This document shows positions 27,101 to 34,304 of a DNA stretch of 64,000 nt, piece by piece. The DNA lies in the NCBI RefSeq assembly GCF_021206925.1, contig NZ_JAJPRF010000002.1:186001-250000 (forward strand), in the 5' to 3' direction. The notes under the pieces were generated by a model. The model ran no database searches, was not told where the DNA came from, and saw nothing but the letters and a program-made list of their open reading frames with translations. The translations under genes were made by a program, and so were the position numbers. The DNA is from Rhodoflexus caldus (GTDB lineage Bacteria; Bacteroidota; Bacteroidia; Cytophagales; Thermoflexibacteraceae). How positions within the stretch are numbered: position 1 is the first letter of the stretch; each line of letters begins with the position of its first letter.

Positions 27101-27220
27101 TTGTATTCGCCGCTGGCATTGGTGCTGATTGGCGGATTGATTAGCTCTACGCTGCTTTCACGGTTGGTAACGCCCGTTATGTACAAGTTGCTGCCGCCGC
27201 GCATTGTTACAAAAGCCTGA
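24173..27220 (+). CDS. RND family efflux permease (AcrB/HAE1-like)
   Basis: The 1015-residue inner-membrane pump has the 12-helix RND layout with two large periplasmic loops. Helix 1 is YQFTLVVFLGVLSLGIFTLF. Helix 4 carries the proton-relay Asp pair in ALGILVDDSIVVVENIE. The second half repeats the pattern with IALVGIEVKNSILLVDFTNQ. It exports drugs or lipophilic compounds using the proton gradient. The last gene of the tetR-tolC-adaptor-pump operon, it is preceded by a 12-base gap. The drug range cannot be told from the sequence. No fourth component is present downstream. Confidence 0.95.
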   Translation: MKISEYAVKNYQFTLVVFLGVLSLGIFTLFNMPRGEDPELQSPQFPVVVVYPGTSQADMEELVVNPLEKRISELDNLKRIQSTIYDGLALINVEFLYSEDPDTKYQEMVREVEATRKDLPSDIFSIEVRRISPSDVNIYQFALISANAPYEQLREWSEKLEKRLEKIPALKKVKTWGYPANEVEVVLNLEKMAQQKIPVSRVIGAIQSENLNIPGGSLSAGTRKFNVKSSGDYESIEEIKNTIVGSNGTKVIYLKDIADVHTDYEDEKHLTRYNGHRSVFVTAAQKDGQNILKVRDLVEPIVAEFQKELPSNIAFAKVFDQTKSVEKRLSRFGIDFMIAIGLVLITLLPLGYRASIVVMISIPLSLAIGLILLNVFGFTINQLSIVGMIIALGILVDDSIVVVENIERYMREGHSRMEAAIMGTKQIGLAVVGCTATLCFAFMPLMFLPESAGDFIRSMPAAVIFTVIASLIVSLTIVPFLSGRLLSEHHSQGGNRFMRGLQWVISGSFSRALNWALKHPALTLLAAALIFGGSLLLIPLVGFSLFPKSEKPMFLINVETPVGTNLAETDRITQYVDSILTTYPQIKNFATNVGKGNPRIYYNVVQREEAENFAQVFVQLNTTRTEEKVALIDTLRQKLANYPNARIEVKDFEQGPPLEAPLAYRIMGDNLDTLQFLAAQIERILLETEGTIYVNNPIKTMPTDLRVVANKAKAGMLGVPVSEIDRMIRLGIAGLNIGKFRDDAGEEANIKLTLAKTGSVQDLSVFDRLYVNNIQGTAIPLRQLADIQMETSPNQIRHYNRTRFVTVSSYLTTGYLTDNVNQEVVKKLESYPWPKGYTYMVAGEQENKEKSFGGLGTIILITAFGFFGILVLEFKTFKSTFIVLSVIPLGIIGAIMILLLTGNTFSFTAVVGLIALVGIEVKNSILLVDFTNQLREEGLPLDEAIQKAGEIRFVPIVLTSLTAIGGLIPLVLEYSPLYSPLALVLIGGLISSTLLSRLVTPVMYKLLPPRIVTKA

Positions 27221-27261
27221 CCTGCAACGCTCAACAGGTTTCGTTCGTCATTGAAATGAAC

Positions 27262-27269
27262 TAATTTTG
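27262..27269 (+). promoter_or_regulatory. Bacteroidota -7 promoter element for the lipoprotein gene at 27291
   Basis: TAATTTTG matches TAnnTTTG exactly, 21 bases before the ATG. It suggests that this gene is transcribed separately from the efflux operon. Confidence 0.5.
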
Positions 27270-27290
27270 AAACTGTAAAAACAGATACTT

Positions 27291-28004
27291 ATGCGATTTC
27301 AATGGCCGGCCTTTTTGCTGTTTGTTCTGATGATTAGCGCCTGCAAGCCGCGAGAAACTTTTTCTCCCGGCTTTGCTTTGCAGATAAAGGTTGTCAATTT
27401 TAATAACCAACCGATAGAAGGGGCAACGGTTATCCTTTATGCTGACCAAGAAGCCTTTATCAATGACCGGCAGGTGATTCCGCCTAAACAGACTGACAGG
27501 AACGGCACAGCTATATTTACAGGCCTCCCATTCGGCACTTTGGGCTATTACGCAAGCGTTGAGCGGGGTTCGGCCAATAATTGGAGCGACCCTCTAAATG
27601 CCTCCATATCTTTCAATACCCGCGATTTGGAATATACCAGAACGATTCGCATTACCGAATCCACTATTCAAAATGCCCTTGCGGGGAGGTTCAGCCGACG
27701 CTGGCGCAGGGTTTCTTACAATCTCAACGGTACGGTGAATACAACCTGTACGTTTACTCAGGTGCACGAGTTTCGTCGCGACAACTTTATCCATATTTTC
27801 AACGCTCCGGGTTGTCCTAATGCGGGGCAACAAGTCAGTGCCACCGTATGGGCTGTTGCACCCGACAACCGCGGGTTGATTTTGGGTGGAGCTACTACAG
27901 GACGCCAACTTTCCATCACCGACTTAACGGCTACCACCTTACGCACCACCGAAACCCCGCAGGCCGGCCTGATTATCATTGAAGAATATCAACTCATACA
28001 ATAA
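27291..28004 (+). CDS. Hypothetical lipoprotein with carboxypeptidase-regulatory-like domain
   Basis: The 237-residue product has a lipoprotein signal (LLFVLMISAC, Cys near residue 18). Residues about 30-120 look like a carboxypeptidase regulatory or Ig-type beta-sandwich (VVNFNNQPIEGATVILYAD, then TDRNGTAIFTGLPFGTLGYY). Residues about 140-237 form a second beta-rich domain that begins SRRWRRVSYNLNG and has two cysteines that could pair; it resembles the lipocalin-like domains common in this phylum, but weakly. I cannot assign a function. The YheT-type hydrolase gene follows after 5 bases, so the two are probably one transcript. Confidence 0.6.
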   Translation: MRFQWPAFLLFVLMISACKPRETFSPGFALQIKVVNFNNQPIEGATVILYADQEAFINDRQVIPPKQTDRNGTAIFTGLPFGTLGYYASVERGSANNWSDPLNASISFNTRDLEYTRTIRITESTIQNALAGRFSRRWRRVSYNLNGTVNTTCTFTQVHEFRRDNFIHIFNAPGCPNAGQQVSATVWAVAPDNRGLILGGATTGRQLSITDLTATTLRTTETPQAGLIIIEEYQLIQ

Positions 28005-28009
28005 AAGCC

Positions 28010-28975
28010 ATGCCCATACGCATTGTTGAACACTACAAAGCGCCTGCTTATTTTTTCAAAAATCCTCATTTACAAACAGTTATACCAAGCCTTTTCCGAA
28101 AAGTAAAAGGGGTGAATTATCAGCGGGAGCGGATTGAAACGCCCGACGGTGATTTTTTGGATTTGGATTGGGCAGTACAAGGCAGTCGCAAATTGGTTAT
28201 TGTAACCCATGGGCTGGAAGGCAGTTCAGACAGGCATTATGTAAGAGGATTAATTAAGGTAATGTTCCGCGCAGGTTGGGACGGTTTGGGCTGGAACTGT
28301 CGCAGTTGTAGCGGCGAACCTAATCGTTTACCGCGCTTTTATCATCACGGCGATACGCCTGACTTAGATACGGTGGTACAACATGCCATCCGTAAAGGCT
28401 ACGAACAAATTTTGCTTGCCGGCTTCAGTCTTGGCGGCAGCATGACGTTGAAATACCTTGGCGAACGAGGGGAGGCCGTTGCTCCGCAAATTAAAAAAGG
28501 ATTGGCAGTATCTGTTCCTTGTGATTTGGCAAGTTGTGGCGAAGAACTTTCCAAACCGGATAAAATTTTTTATACCAATAAATTTTTGCGACGCTTAGAG
28601 CAAAAAATCAAGTTGAAGTCGCAGATAATGCCTCAATATATCCGCTATGAGGATTTTAAGAAGGTGAAAATTTTTAAAGACTTTGACAACCTGTTTACGG
28701 CTCCGCTGCATGGCTTCCGCGATGCAGACGATTATTACAGCAGTGTGAGTTCCAAAAAATTTCTGGACGGTATTCGCGTACCTACGCTGCTGATTAACGC
28801 GCTGAATGACCCTTTTTTGACAGAAGCGTGTTTTCCCAAGCAACAGGCAGAACAAAACCCGTATTTGCATTTGGAACTAACCACGCAAGGAGGCCACGTA
28901 GGTTTTCAACTGCCCGGCACTAACGAAACTTACGTAGAGCAACGGGCAATTGAATGGGTAAAAGACCTGTTATAA
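28010..28975 (+). CDS. YheT-family alpha/beta hydrolase
   Basis: The 321-residue enzyme has the complete alpha/beta-hydrolase triad: the nucleophile elbow LLAGFSLGGSMTLKYLGE, the acid in LLINALNDPFLTE and the histidine in TTQGGHVGFQLPG. The N-terminus HYKAPAYFFKNPHLQTVIP and the oxyanion region VTHGLEGSSDRHYVRGL are typical of the COG0429/YheT group, which includes putative esterases. There is no signal peptide, so it should be cytoplasmic. The natural substrate is unknown. Its last 6 bases overlap the end of convergent hslV. Confidence 0.9.
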   Translation: MPIRIVEHYKAPAYFFKNPHLQTVIPSLFRKVKGVNYQRERIETPDGDFLDLDWAVQGSRKLVIVTHGLEGSSDRHYVRGLIKVMFRAGWDGLGWNCRSCSGEPNRLPRFYHHGDTPDLDTVVQHAIRKGYEQILLAGFSLGGSMTLKYLGERGEAVAPQIKKGLAVSVPCDLASCGEELSKPDKIFYTNKFLRRLEQKIKLKSQIMPQYIRYEDFKKVKIFKDFDNLFTAPLHGFRDADDYYSSVSSKKFLDGIRVPTLLINALNDPFLTEACFPKQQAEQNPYLHLELTTQGGHVGFQLPGTNETYVEQRAIEWVKDLL

Positions 28976-29503
28976 TACTTCAATAATGAAGTTATGGTTG
29001 GTATAAATACAGATATCGGCGGCAACAGTCAGCGATTCGCGTACCATTTCTTCGGCTGAGAGGTGTGTGGCGTGCTTTTTGAGTGCCAGCGCTGCCGATT
29101 GGGCATACATAGCCCCCGAGCCGATGGCAGCTATCTGATTATCAGGCTCTAATACATCGCCCGTACCTGAAATGATGAGGATTTCATCTTTGCCGGCAGC
29201 AATCATCATTGCTTCCAAGCGGCGAAGAAAGCGGTCGGTGCGCCAATCTTTGGCAAGTTCAATGGCCGCGCGCTTCATATTTCCGCCGTAGGCACTGAGT
29301 TTTTCCTCGAAGCGTTCCAAAAGGGTGAAAGCATCGGCTGTTGAACCTGCAAACCCCGCCACCACGCGCCCTTCGTTGAGCTTGCGGATTTTGCGAACAT
29401 TGTTTTTGGCAACAGTAGCTCCCATGGTTGCCTGACCGTCTGCACCAATGGCGATTTTCCCGTTGTGAGCAATTGCTACTACTGTTGTCGATTTAATACT
29501 CAT
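28970..29503 (-). CDS. hslV: HslV proteasome-like protease subunit
   Basis: The 177-residue protein is the peptidase of the HslUV (ClpQY) complex. With the start at 29503 it begins MSIKSTTVVAIAHNGK; removal of five residues would expose Thr6 as catalytic residue. The following GADGQATMGATVAKNNVRKI, GFAGSTADAF and AAIGSGAMYAQSAALAL segments are HslV hallmarks. An ATG 9 bases further upstream is also possible. The chosen start overlaps the stop of the upstream gene by 11 bases, which suggests coupled translation. Its ATPase partner hslU is not in this window. Confidence 0.94.
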   Translation of the reverse strand: MSIKSTTVVAIAHNGKIAIGADGQATMGATVAKNNVRKIRKLNEGRVVAGFAGSTADAFTLLERFEEKLSAYGGNMKRAAIELAKDWRTDRFLRRLEAMMIAAGKDEILIISGTGDVLEPDNQIAAIGSGAMYAQSAALALKKHATHLSAEEMVRESLTVAADICIYTNHNFIIEVL

Positions 29504-30269
29504 CGTCTGCATTAAGGTCTTGGTTAGAAATGTATGGTATGCGTTTGTTATTTTTGTCAATTTTACTTACCAATGCAATCGATCGCTTGATAAGGTTGGC
29601 ATTACCCGGCTGTCCTTGTCCGGGAATGACTTTCTTGGCATCGGAAAAGCGAAAATACAACTTTTCCAGATTTATTGCCCATTCGCTTAGGGATGTTTTT
29701 GGGTGAATGGCAGGATAGCGGGCTGTTGGAGATACAATAAAATAACCGGCATGTAACAGTTGGCTATCGGGTAAATAAATTGACAAGCCGCTATCGGAAA
29801 AGCCTTTGCCATGTGGAAAAAATGTAATTTGTCGCTTGCCTATTATCAGTGATGTATCGCCGACAATGGTAATAGCTACCCGTATTCGGTAGCTCTGCAT
29901 CAATTCGCAGGCAGTGGCGGAGTCGGCAATGAGGGCTGCTCCTCTGCTTTGCATGTATGCGATAACAGCAATTCGGTCTTCGTTTAATTCATTGATAACA
30001 AGGTACTTAATCGGCTTACCGCCTGCTTTCCTGATGTTCTTTTGCAATCGCTTTGCTTGCTGAATATCCCATGGAATACCGCTGAGGATGCCGCCGTTTC
30101 GTGTTTGAATGTACACCTGATTGGCGGGAACATCGGCTACGGGCAGCCATTTAAAACAGGTGGCAAGGGCTACATCGGGTGTAATGTTTTTCAATGCGAC
30201 ACCGTGTTTTACCCGCTCACTGCTTTGTGCCGATGCGTAGTGGGCGGTTAAAAACAATAAGTAACCCAT
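29493..30269 (-). CDS. Exported metallo-beta-lactamase-fold protein with degenerate active site
   Basis: This 258-residue protein (numbered from ATG 30269) aligns by eye with subclass B1 metallo-beta-lactamases along its length, but the metal site is lost. The HxHxD loop reads NELNEDR (E94, N96, only D98 kept); the GHTxDN loop reads GKGFSDSG (Phe157 for His); the GGC loop reads HAGYF (Tyr176 for Cys); the final GHG reads IPGQGQPG (Gln218 for His). A hydrolase role is unlikely; binding or regulation is possible. GYLLFLTAHYASAQ looks like a signal peptide end, and the true start may lie up to 40 bases further upstream (TTG 30305). It sits between the PPTase gene and hslV. Confidence 0.75.
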   Translation of the reverse strand: MGYLLFLTAHYASAQSSERVKHGVALKNITPDVALATCFKWLPVADVPANQVYIQTRNGGILSGIPWDIQQAKRLQKNIRKAGGKPIKYLVINELNEDRIAVIAYMQSRGAALIADSATACELMQSYRIRVAITIVGDTSLIIGKRQITFFPHGKGFSDSGLSIYLPDSQLLHAGYFIVSPTARYPAIHPKTSLSEWAINLEKLYFRFSDAKKVIPGQGQPGNANLIKRSIALVSKIDKNNKRIPYISNQDLNADDEY

Positions 30270-30279
30270 GAGGAAGCGT

Positions 30280-30900
30280 TTACAGCCAGCAATAAACCAC
30301 GACAAGCTCGCCAAAGTTTTCCCGACGGAGTAGGGGGAAAACAACGCCGTTGTCGTCCTGCACCCTCCCATTGATTTGATTGCCATTTAATGTGATTTGT
30401 AGTTGCGTTCGGAACTCTAATGAGCCAACTCTGTGCCATTTGTAGAGGGCTTCTTTGGCACACCATATGGTAGTAAGCTGTTGCAAATCCGCCGCTTGCC
30501 TGATTTCTTCGGCTGAGAAAACGCGTGGGGCTATTTTACGGATGCGCTCATGCGGCCACTCTATGTCTATGCCGCAGGAGGCGCTGCGGTGGATAATAGC
30601 TGCCGCAAACCCCGTTGTGTGGGAAAGCGATAAGCGAGCGGTTTCATGTTCCCAGAAAGGACAGTCGCAGGCATCTTTCTTGATTGCGCCGCCTTTCAGC
30701 CCGACCATAGTGGCGAGTTGCTGTGCCAAAACACGGGCGGCGATGCTTTCGCTTAGCTTGGTATGAGATTTTCCTTGCGGAATAGGGTAATTAACTTCAT
30801 GCCTTGTCAAAATTTGAAGCAATTCGGGGAGGGTTTCCGTAATTTCCCAAAGCCCCCAAATTGCTTCTTCGCCTATATGACTAATTTTTACGACCGGCAA
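30280..30900 (-). CDS. Sfp-type 4'-phosphopantetheinyl transferase
   Basis: The 206-residue enzyme transfers phosphopantetheine from CoA to a carrier-protein serine. The expected motifs are in order: RLSLSHTTGFAAAI, CGIDIEWPHERI with the Mg-binding Asp/Glu, FSAEE, and WCAKEALYK. The N-terminal half holds the pseudo-duplicated subdomain. Such Sfp-type enzymes serve fatty-acid, polyketide or peptide carrier proteins; no carrier-protein or synthase gene is in the window, so its target is unknown. It starts 7 bases after the PorT-like gene and ends 10 bases before the chosen start of the next gene. Confidence 0.88.
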   Translation of the reverse strand: MPVVKISHIGEEAIWGLWEITETLPELLQILTRHEVNYPIPQGKSHTKLSESIAARVLAQQLATMVGLKGGAIKKDACDCPFWEHETARLSLSHTTGFAAAIIHRSASCGIDIEWPHERIRKIAPRVFSAEEIRQAADLQQLTTIWCAKEALYKWHRVGSLEFRTQLQITLNGNQINGRVQDDNGVVFPLLRRENFGELVVVYCWL

Positions 30901-30907
30901 GGCTGTA

Positions 30908-31492
30908 TTAGTCTAAGCCAAAACTGATACCTACATTGATGCTGAACACGCGGTTATACACATTGCCGCTTGCCTTAGTAACATCGGCAAGCCCCAATCC
31001 GTAGCGGGCATCTAAGTAGAGCCATTTGGCATCGCCAAGGTCATAGTGCAAGCCTCCGCCCAGATTCAGACCAAAGTCGGTGTTGCTGTAAATATCTTTG
31101 GCATTCACTTTGGCATTGCCCACTTGCAGTTCTGAGTTCATCAAAAAGCCCAAATAAGGCCCTGCCATCAGTTTAGGACGCACCTTTCCTTTTCCAAAGA
31201 AATAGGAAAGATGTACGGGTATTTCCAAGTAGTTGATATTCAGCTTACTGTTGGAGGTTTTGGCGCCTTTCTGCGCATAGTTGATTTCGGCAGTGATGCC
31301 AAAAGTTTCTTTTACGCTGTATGTGCCGAAAGCGCCAAAGTTGATACCCGTTCGGCTGTCTGTATTCACATTATCGCCTGCGAAATTTGCGAAGTTCAGG
31401 CCGCCTTTCAGGCCAATTGAAATAGGGCTTTGTGCATAGCCAAAGGTCAGAATACCCATGGCAAGACACAGGAAAAGGATTAGATGTTTCAT
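30908..31492 (-). CDS. PorT-like outer-membrane beta-barrel protein
   Basis: The 194-residue product has a signal peptide (MKHLILFLCLAMGILTFGYA, cleaved before Q) and an eight-strand style barrel: GLKGGLNFANFAGDN as first strand, then TYSVKETFGITAEINYAQKG, YLEIPVHLSYFF and LDARYGLGLADV, ending FSINVGISFGLD. The pattern GLKGGLNFANF...INYAQKGAK is typical of the PorT family barrels of Bacteroidota. True PorT takes part in type IX secretion, but most members have no known role and no other secretion gene is near. Seven bases separate it from the PPTase gene. Confidence 0.8.
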   Translation of the reverse strand: MKHLILFLCLAMGILTFGYAQSPISIGLKGGLNFANFAGDNVNTDSRTGINFGAFGTYSVKETFGITAEINYAQKGAKTSNSKLNINYLEIPVHLSYFFGKGKVRPKLMAGPYLGFLMNSELQVGNAKVNAKDIYSNTDFGLNLGGGLHYDLGDAKWLYLDARYGLGLADVTKASGNVYNRVFSINVGISFGLD

Positions 31493-31520
31493 TGGAAGTG
31501 CTCATTATTGTTGAGCAAAA

Positions 31521-32033
31521 TTAATACTCAACATGATTTTGCACCAAATAAGGTTTCCAACTTTCATCGCCCATACCCGAAAAATCGCGGAGGAAAACTA
31601 CATAAGAAGGACGAAAAGGTGCATAAGGCAGTGGCATATTTGCTTCTTCGGGTGTGTAATCACCTTTTTTGGTGTTACATCTTTTACAGGCCGTTACCAA
31701 ATTTGTCCAAGCGGTTTTTCCGCCGCGCGAACGGGGGATAACATGGTCTAAGGTAAGGTCTTCGCGGGAGCCGCAATACAAACAACGTCCACCGTCGCGT
31801 TTGAAGATATTGTGCCTGTTCAACATTACGTTTTTGAAAGGCACATTTACGTAGTGATATAAGCGAATTACAGACGGTACTTCAAAGGCGCGTGTTACGG
31901 TTCGCAGATAAAGATTTTCAACCTTATTAACTACTTCCGCTTTTTCCGAAAACAGTAAAATAATTGCTTTGTACACGCTGCAAACGGTCAATGCCCGATA
32001 ATCTGCATTCAGTACAAGAACTTTTCTACCCAT
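31521..32033 (-). CDS. HNH endonuclease family protein
   Basis: The 170-residue protein has an HNH nuclease domain at about residues 75-130: RDGGRCLYCGSREDLTLDHV (first Cys pair and HNH His), IPRSRGGKTAWTNLVTAC and CKRCNTKKGDYTPEEA (Asn and second Cys pair). The N-terminal MGRKVLVLNADYRALTVCSV is typical of a widely conserved, stand-alone chromosomal HNH group in this phylum. It is not associated with a restriction methyltransferase or mobile element here. The DNA substrate and role are unknown. A 28-base gap leads to the PorT-like gene. Confidence 0.88.
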   Translation of the reverse strand: MGRKVLVLNADYRALTVCSVYKAIILLFSEKAEVVNKVENLYLRTVTRAFEVPSVIRLYHYVNVPFKNVMLNRHNIFKRDGGRCLYCGSREDLTLDHVIPRSRGGKTAWTNLVTACKRCNTKKGDYTPEEANMPLPYAPFRPSYVVFLRDFSGMGDESWKPYLVQNHVEY

Positions 32034-32109
32034 AATTCAAACGGATAAGAAGCTGATTTTCTGTTTTTTCGTAAGTTACTACACGCGCCCTGAAAACACA
32101 AGTAACTTG

Positions 32110-32427
32110 CTAATATTCTACCGGAAAACCTGCGAAGGAAAGCTCCATAAATCCGCCTGCATTGAAAACATTGGTAAATCCGGCATCCAGCATTAACTGA
32201 GCGGCTTTTCCGCTGCGATTTCCGGAAGCGCAGTAGAGATAATACGTCTTCGATTTATCATATTGTTCAAATTCGGCTGCAAACTGCCCGCCTAAAAAAT
32301 CCACATTAGTAGCACCTTCAATGTGGCCTGCTTCGTATTCGGCAGGTGTGCGCACATCTATGAGTACACCTGCATCCTGTGCACGTTTTTCCCTGAGTTC
32401 GTCAGGAGTCAATCTGATAACAGTCAT
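32110..32427 (-). CDS. Single-domain rhodanese-like sulfurtransferase
   Basis: The 105-residue protein is one rhodanese domain: LIDVRTPAEYEAGHIEGATN, then the active-site loop YLYCASGNRSGKAA with the persulfide-forming Cys, and the C-terminal GFTNVFNAGGFMEL. There is no signal peptide, so it should handle sulfane sulfur in the cytoplasm. The gene lies 28 bases after floA on the same strand, but no functional link is visible. Confidence 0.9.
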   Translation of the reverse strand: MTVIRLTPDELREKRAQDAGVLIDVRTPAEYEAGHIEGATNVDFLGGQFAAEFEQYDKSKTYYLYCASGNRSGKAAQLMLDAGFTNVFNAGGFMELSFAGFPVEY

Positions 32428-32455
32428 TTGTTTGAAATGGTTTTAAAACAAAAAA

Positions 32456-33448
32456 TTATTTAGGGCTTTCAGGTTTTTTTACCCCCATCGGGTTGGCTAT
32501 GGCTTCTCTCATTTCGGTATCGGCCTGTAAATTTTGCAACTTGTAATAGTCCAAAATACCTATTTTGCCGCTTCGGAGTGCTTCTGCCATTGCCAGCGGC
32601 ACTTCCGATTCGGACTCAATCACCTTGGCGCGGGCTGCCTGGGACTTGGCCTTCATTTCCTGCTCTACTGCAACCGCCATTGCGCGGCGTTCTTCGGCCT
32701 TTGCCTCTGCAACTTTCAAGTCAGCGCTTGCTTGGTCTATTTGCAATTTAGCGCCTACATTTTCGCCAACGTCAATATCGGCAATGTCTATGGAAAGAAT
32801 TTCAAAGGCTGTTCCTGAATCAAGACCTTTGGAAAGTACTAACTTGGAAATTTTATCGGGGTTTTCCAATACGTCTTTATGCGATTGGGAAGAGCCGATG
32901 GATGTAACAATGCCTTCGCCTACGCGTGCCAAAATGGTTTCTTCGCCTGCACCGCCTACCAACTGCTCAATGTTTGCCCGCACCGTAACGCGTGCTTTGG
33001 CAATGAGCTGAATACCGTCTTGTGCCACGGCTGCAACGGGAGGCGTATTGATAACTTTCGGGTTTACAGACATTTGCACGGCATCAAATACATTTCTGCC
33101 TGCCAAGTCAATGGCGGCGGCTTGCTTGAAAGTCAATTTGATATTGGCTTTATCTGCCGAAATAAGTGCTTTAATCACCGAGGGCACGTGCCCGCCTGCC
33201 AAGTAGTGGGTCTCCAAATCGCTGGAAGTCAGGTTAAGACCTGCCTTGGTGGAGGTAATCAACGACTCTACAATGATGCGGGGCGGCACTTTGCGTATGC
33301 GCATAAAAACCAAATCCAGCAGCCCCACTCGCACACCGGAGAAGATGGCGGTAATCCACAGATTGATTGGTACAAAGTAGGTAAGAGTGGCGATACCGAT
33401 AATGATAAGCGCCAGAATGGTAGCTAATGAAACTAAATCGAATCCCAT
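32456..33448 (-). CDS. floA: Flotillin-like protein FloA
   Basis: The 330-residue protein has an N-terminal membrane hairpin ([21 protein letters not shown]), then the conserved [20 protein letters not shown] segment, an SPFH-type domain (about 60-220) and an Ala/Glu-rich coiled coil (about 225-310) typical of FloA/YqfA. Flotillin scaffolds organise membrane microdomains and influence secretion and signalling complexes. The ATG at 33448 is preferred over 33499: it gives the family length and puts the hydrophobic segment at the start. The NfeD-type partner that often accompanies flotillins is absent here. Confidence 0.92.
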   Translation of the reverse strand: MGFDLVSLATILALIIIGIATLTYFVPINLWITAIFSGVRVGLLDLVFMRIRKVPPRIIVESLITSTKAGLNLTSSDLETHYLAGGHVPSVIKALISADKANIKLTFKQAAAIDLAGRNVFDAVQMSVNPKVINTPPVAAVAQDGIQLIAKARVTVRANIEQLVGGAGEETILARVGEGIVTSIGSSQSHKDVLENPDKISKLVLSKGLDSGTAFEILSIDIADIDVGENVGAKLQIDQASADLKVAEAKAEERRAMAVAVEQEMKAKSQAARAKVIESESEVPLAMAEALRSGKIGILDYYKLQNLQADTEMREAIANPMGVKKPESPK

Positions 33449-33516
33449 GATATCGTTGTTTGTTTGTGCTATGTTACAACATTCTGTCCGATTAGCCAAC
33501 TATTTACTGCAAAAAA

Positions 33517-34248
33517 CTATTTCCCTGTATTGGCAATAGGGGTGGCGGGGTTAAACAGGCGGGTAGCAAAGGCGTAGTGCCTGCGCCAGTACTCCGAGGT
33601 GATAAAGTCTGTAACAATAACGCCTTTGCTGGTGGTAGAGTGGATAAACTTGTTGTTTCCCAGATAGATACCCACGTGAGTAAGCAGGTTGGAGGTTTGA
33701 TAAGTGTTCGTAAAGAAAACCAAGTCGCCGCGTTGCAACTGATGAGTGCCCAGTACGATTTTACCGTAGTAAGCCTGTTCCTGCGAGCCATGCGGAAAAT
33801 CGCTGATACCCGATTGGCGGAATGATACCGCCACCAAGCCCGAGCAGTCAATGCCTTTTCTGCTCATACCGCTAAAACTGTGAGGCGTGCCTTTGTAGGT
33901 TTCCGCAATACGTATGATTTCTTCGGCAGTTACTTGCCCGATATTGATTTTCTTTCCTAATCGGTTGTTTTTAAATATTTCGGCTTTGTGCTTGGCATCG
34001 GGAAATTTGCTTTGAATAAAACTCAGCGCACTGTCCAAGCTGATATCGTGAAATTCGGGAGGCGTGTCGCTTTTGTTCTCTTTGGGGGCTGCTTCGATTG
34101 GCTGTGCATTTACTTGTTCCTTTTCTTTAACAGGTGCTTTGGCTACTGTTTTCGCTTTTTTGGAAGATGCACCGGTTTTGCCGGAAGGTTTACAGCCGAC
34201 TACGGCTAACAAACCGACAGTTGTTAGTAATACAATGGTACGTAACAT
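33517..34248 (-). CDS. NlpC/P60 family cell-wall hydrolase, lipoprotein
   Basis: The 243-residue protein has a lipoprotein signal (VLLTTVGLLAVVGC), a low-complexity Lys/Ala/Pro linker (about 20-75) and a C-terminal NlpC/P60 domain at about 115-230. The catalytic cysteine is in GIDCSGLVAVSF and the histidine in LTHVGIYLGNNKFIHS. It should cleave peptide stems of peptidoglycan while anchored to a membrane on the periplasmic side. It is the first gene of a long minus-strand run that continues with floA 68 bases downstream. Confidence 0.9.
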   Translation of the reverse strand: MLRTIVLLTTVGLLAVVGCKPSGKTGASSKKAKTVAKAPVKEKEQVNAQPIEAAPKENKSDTPPEFHDISLDSALSFIQSKFPDAKHKAEIFKNNRLGKKINIGQVTAEEIIRIAETYKGTPHSFSGMSRKGIDCSGLVAVSFRQSGISDFPHGSQEQAYYGKIVLGTHQLQRGDLVFFTNTYQTSNLLTHVGIYLGNNKFIHSTTSKGVIVTDFITSEYWRRHYAFATRLFNPATPIANTGK

Positions 34249-34304
34249 AGTGAAGGGATAAAAACAGGGTTACAACTTTGTTACGCAATTTGCAAAAACA
34301 GTTC

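Noticed and set aside
31521-32033. HNH nuclease as part of a restriction or defence island
   Set aside because: The neighbours are envelope and housekeeping genes and the protein belongs to a widely conserved chromosomal group; no methyltransferase or defence partner is present.
32879-33427. 182-residue open frame on the plus strand
   Set aside because: Antisense to floA; composition is that of a reversed coding frame.
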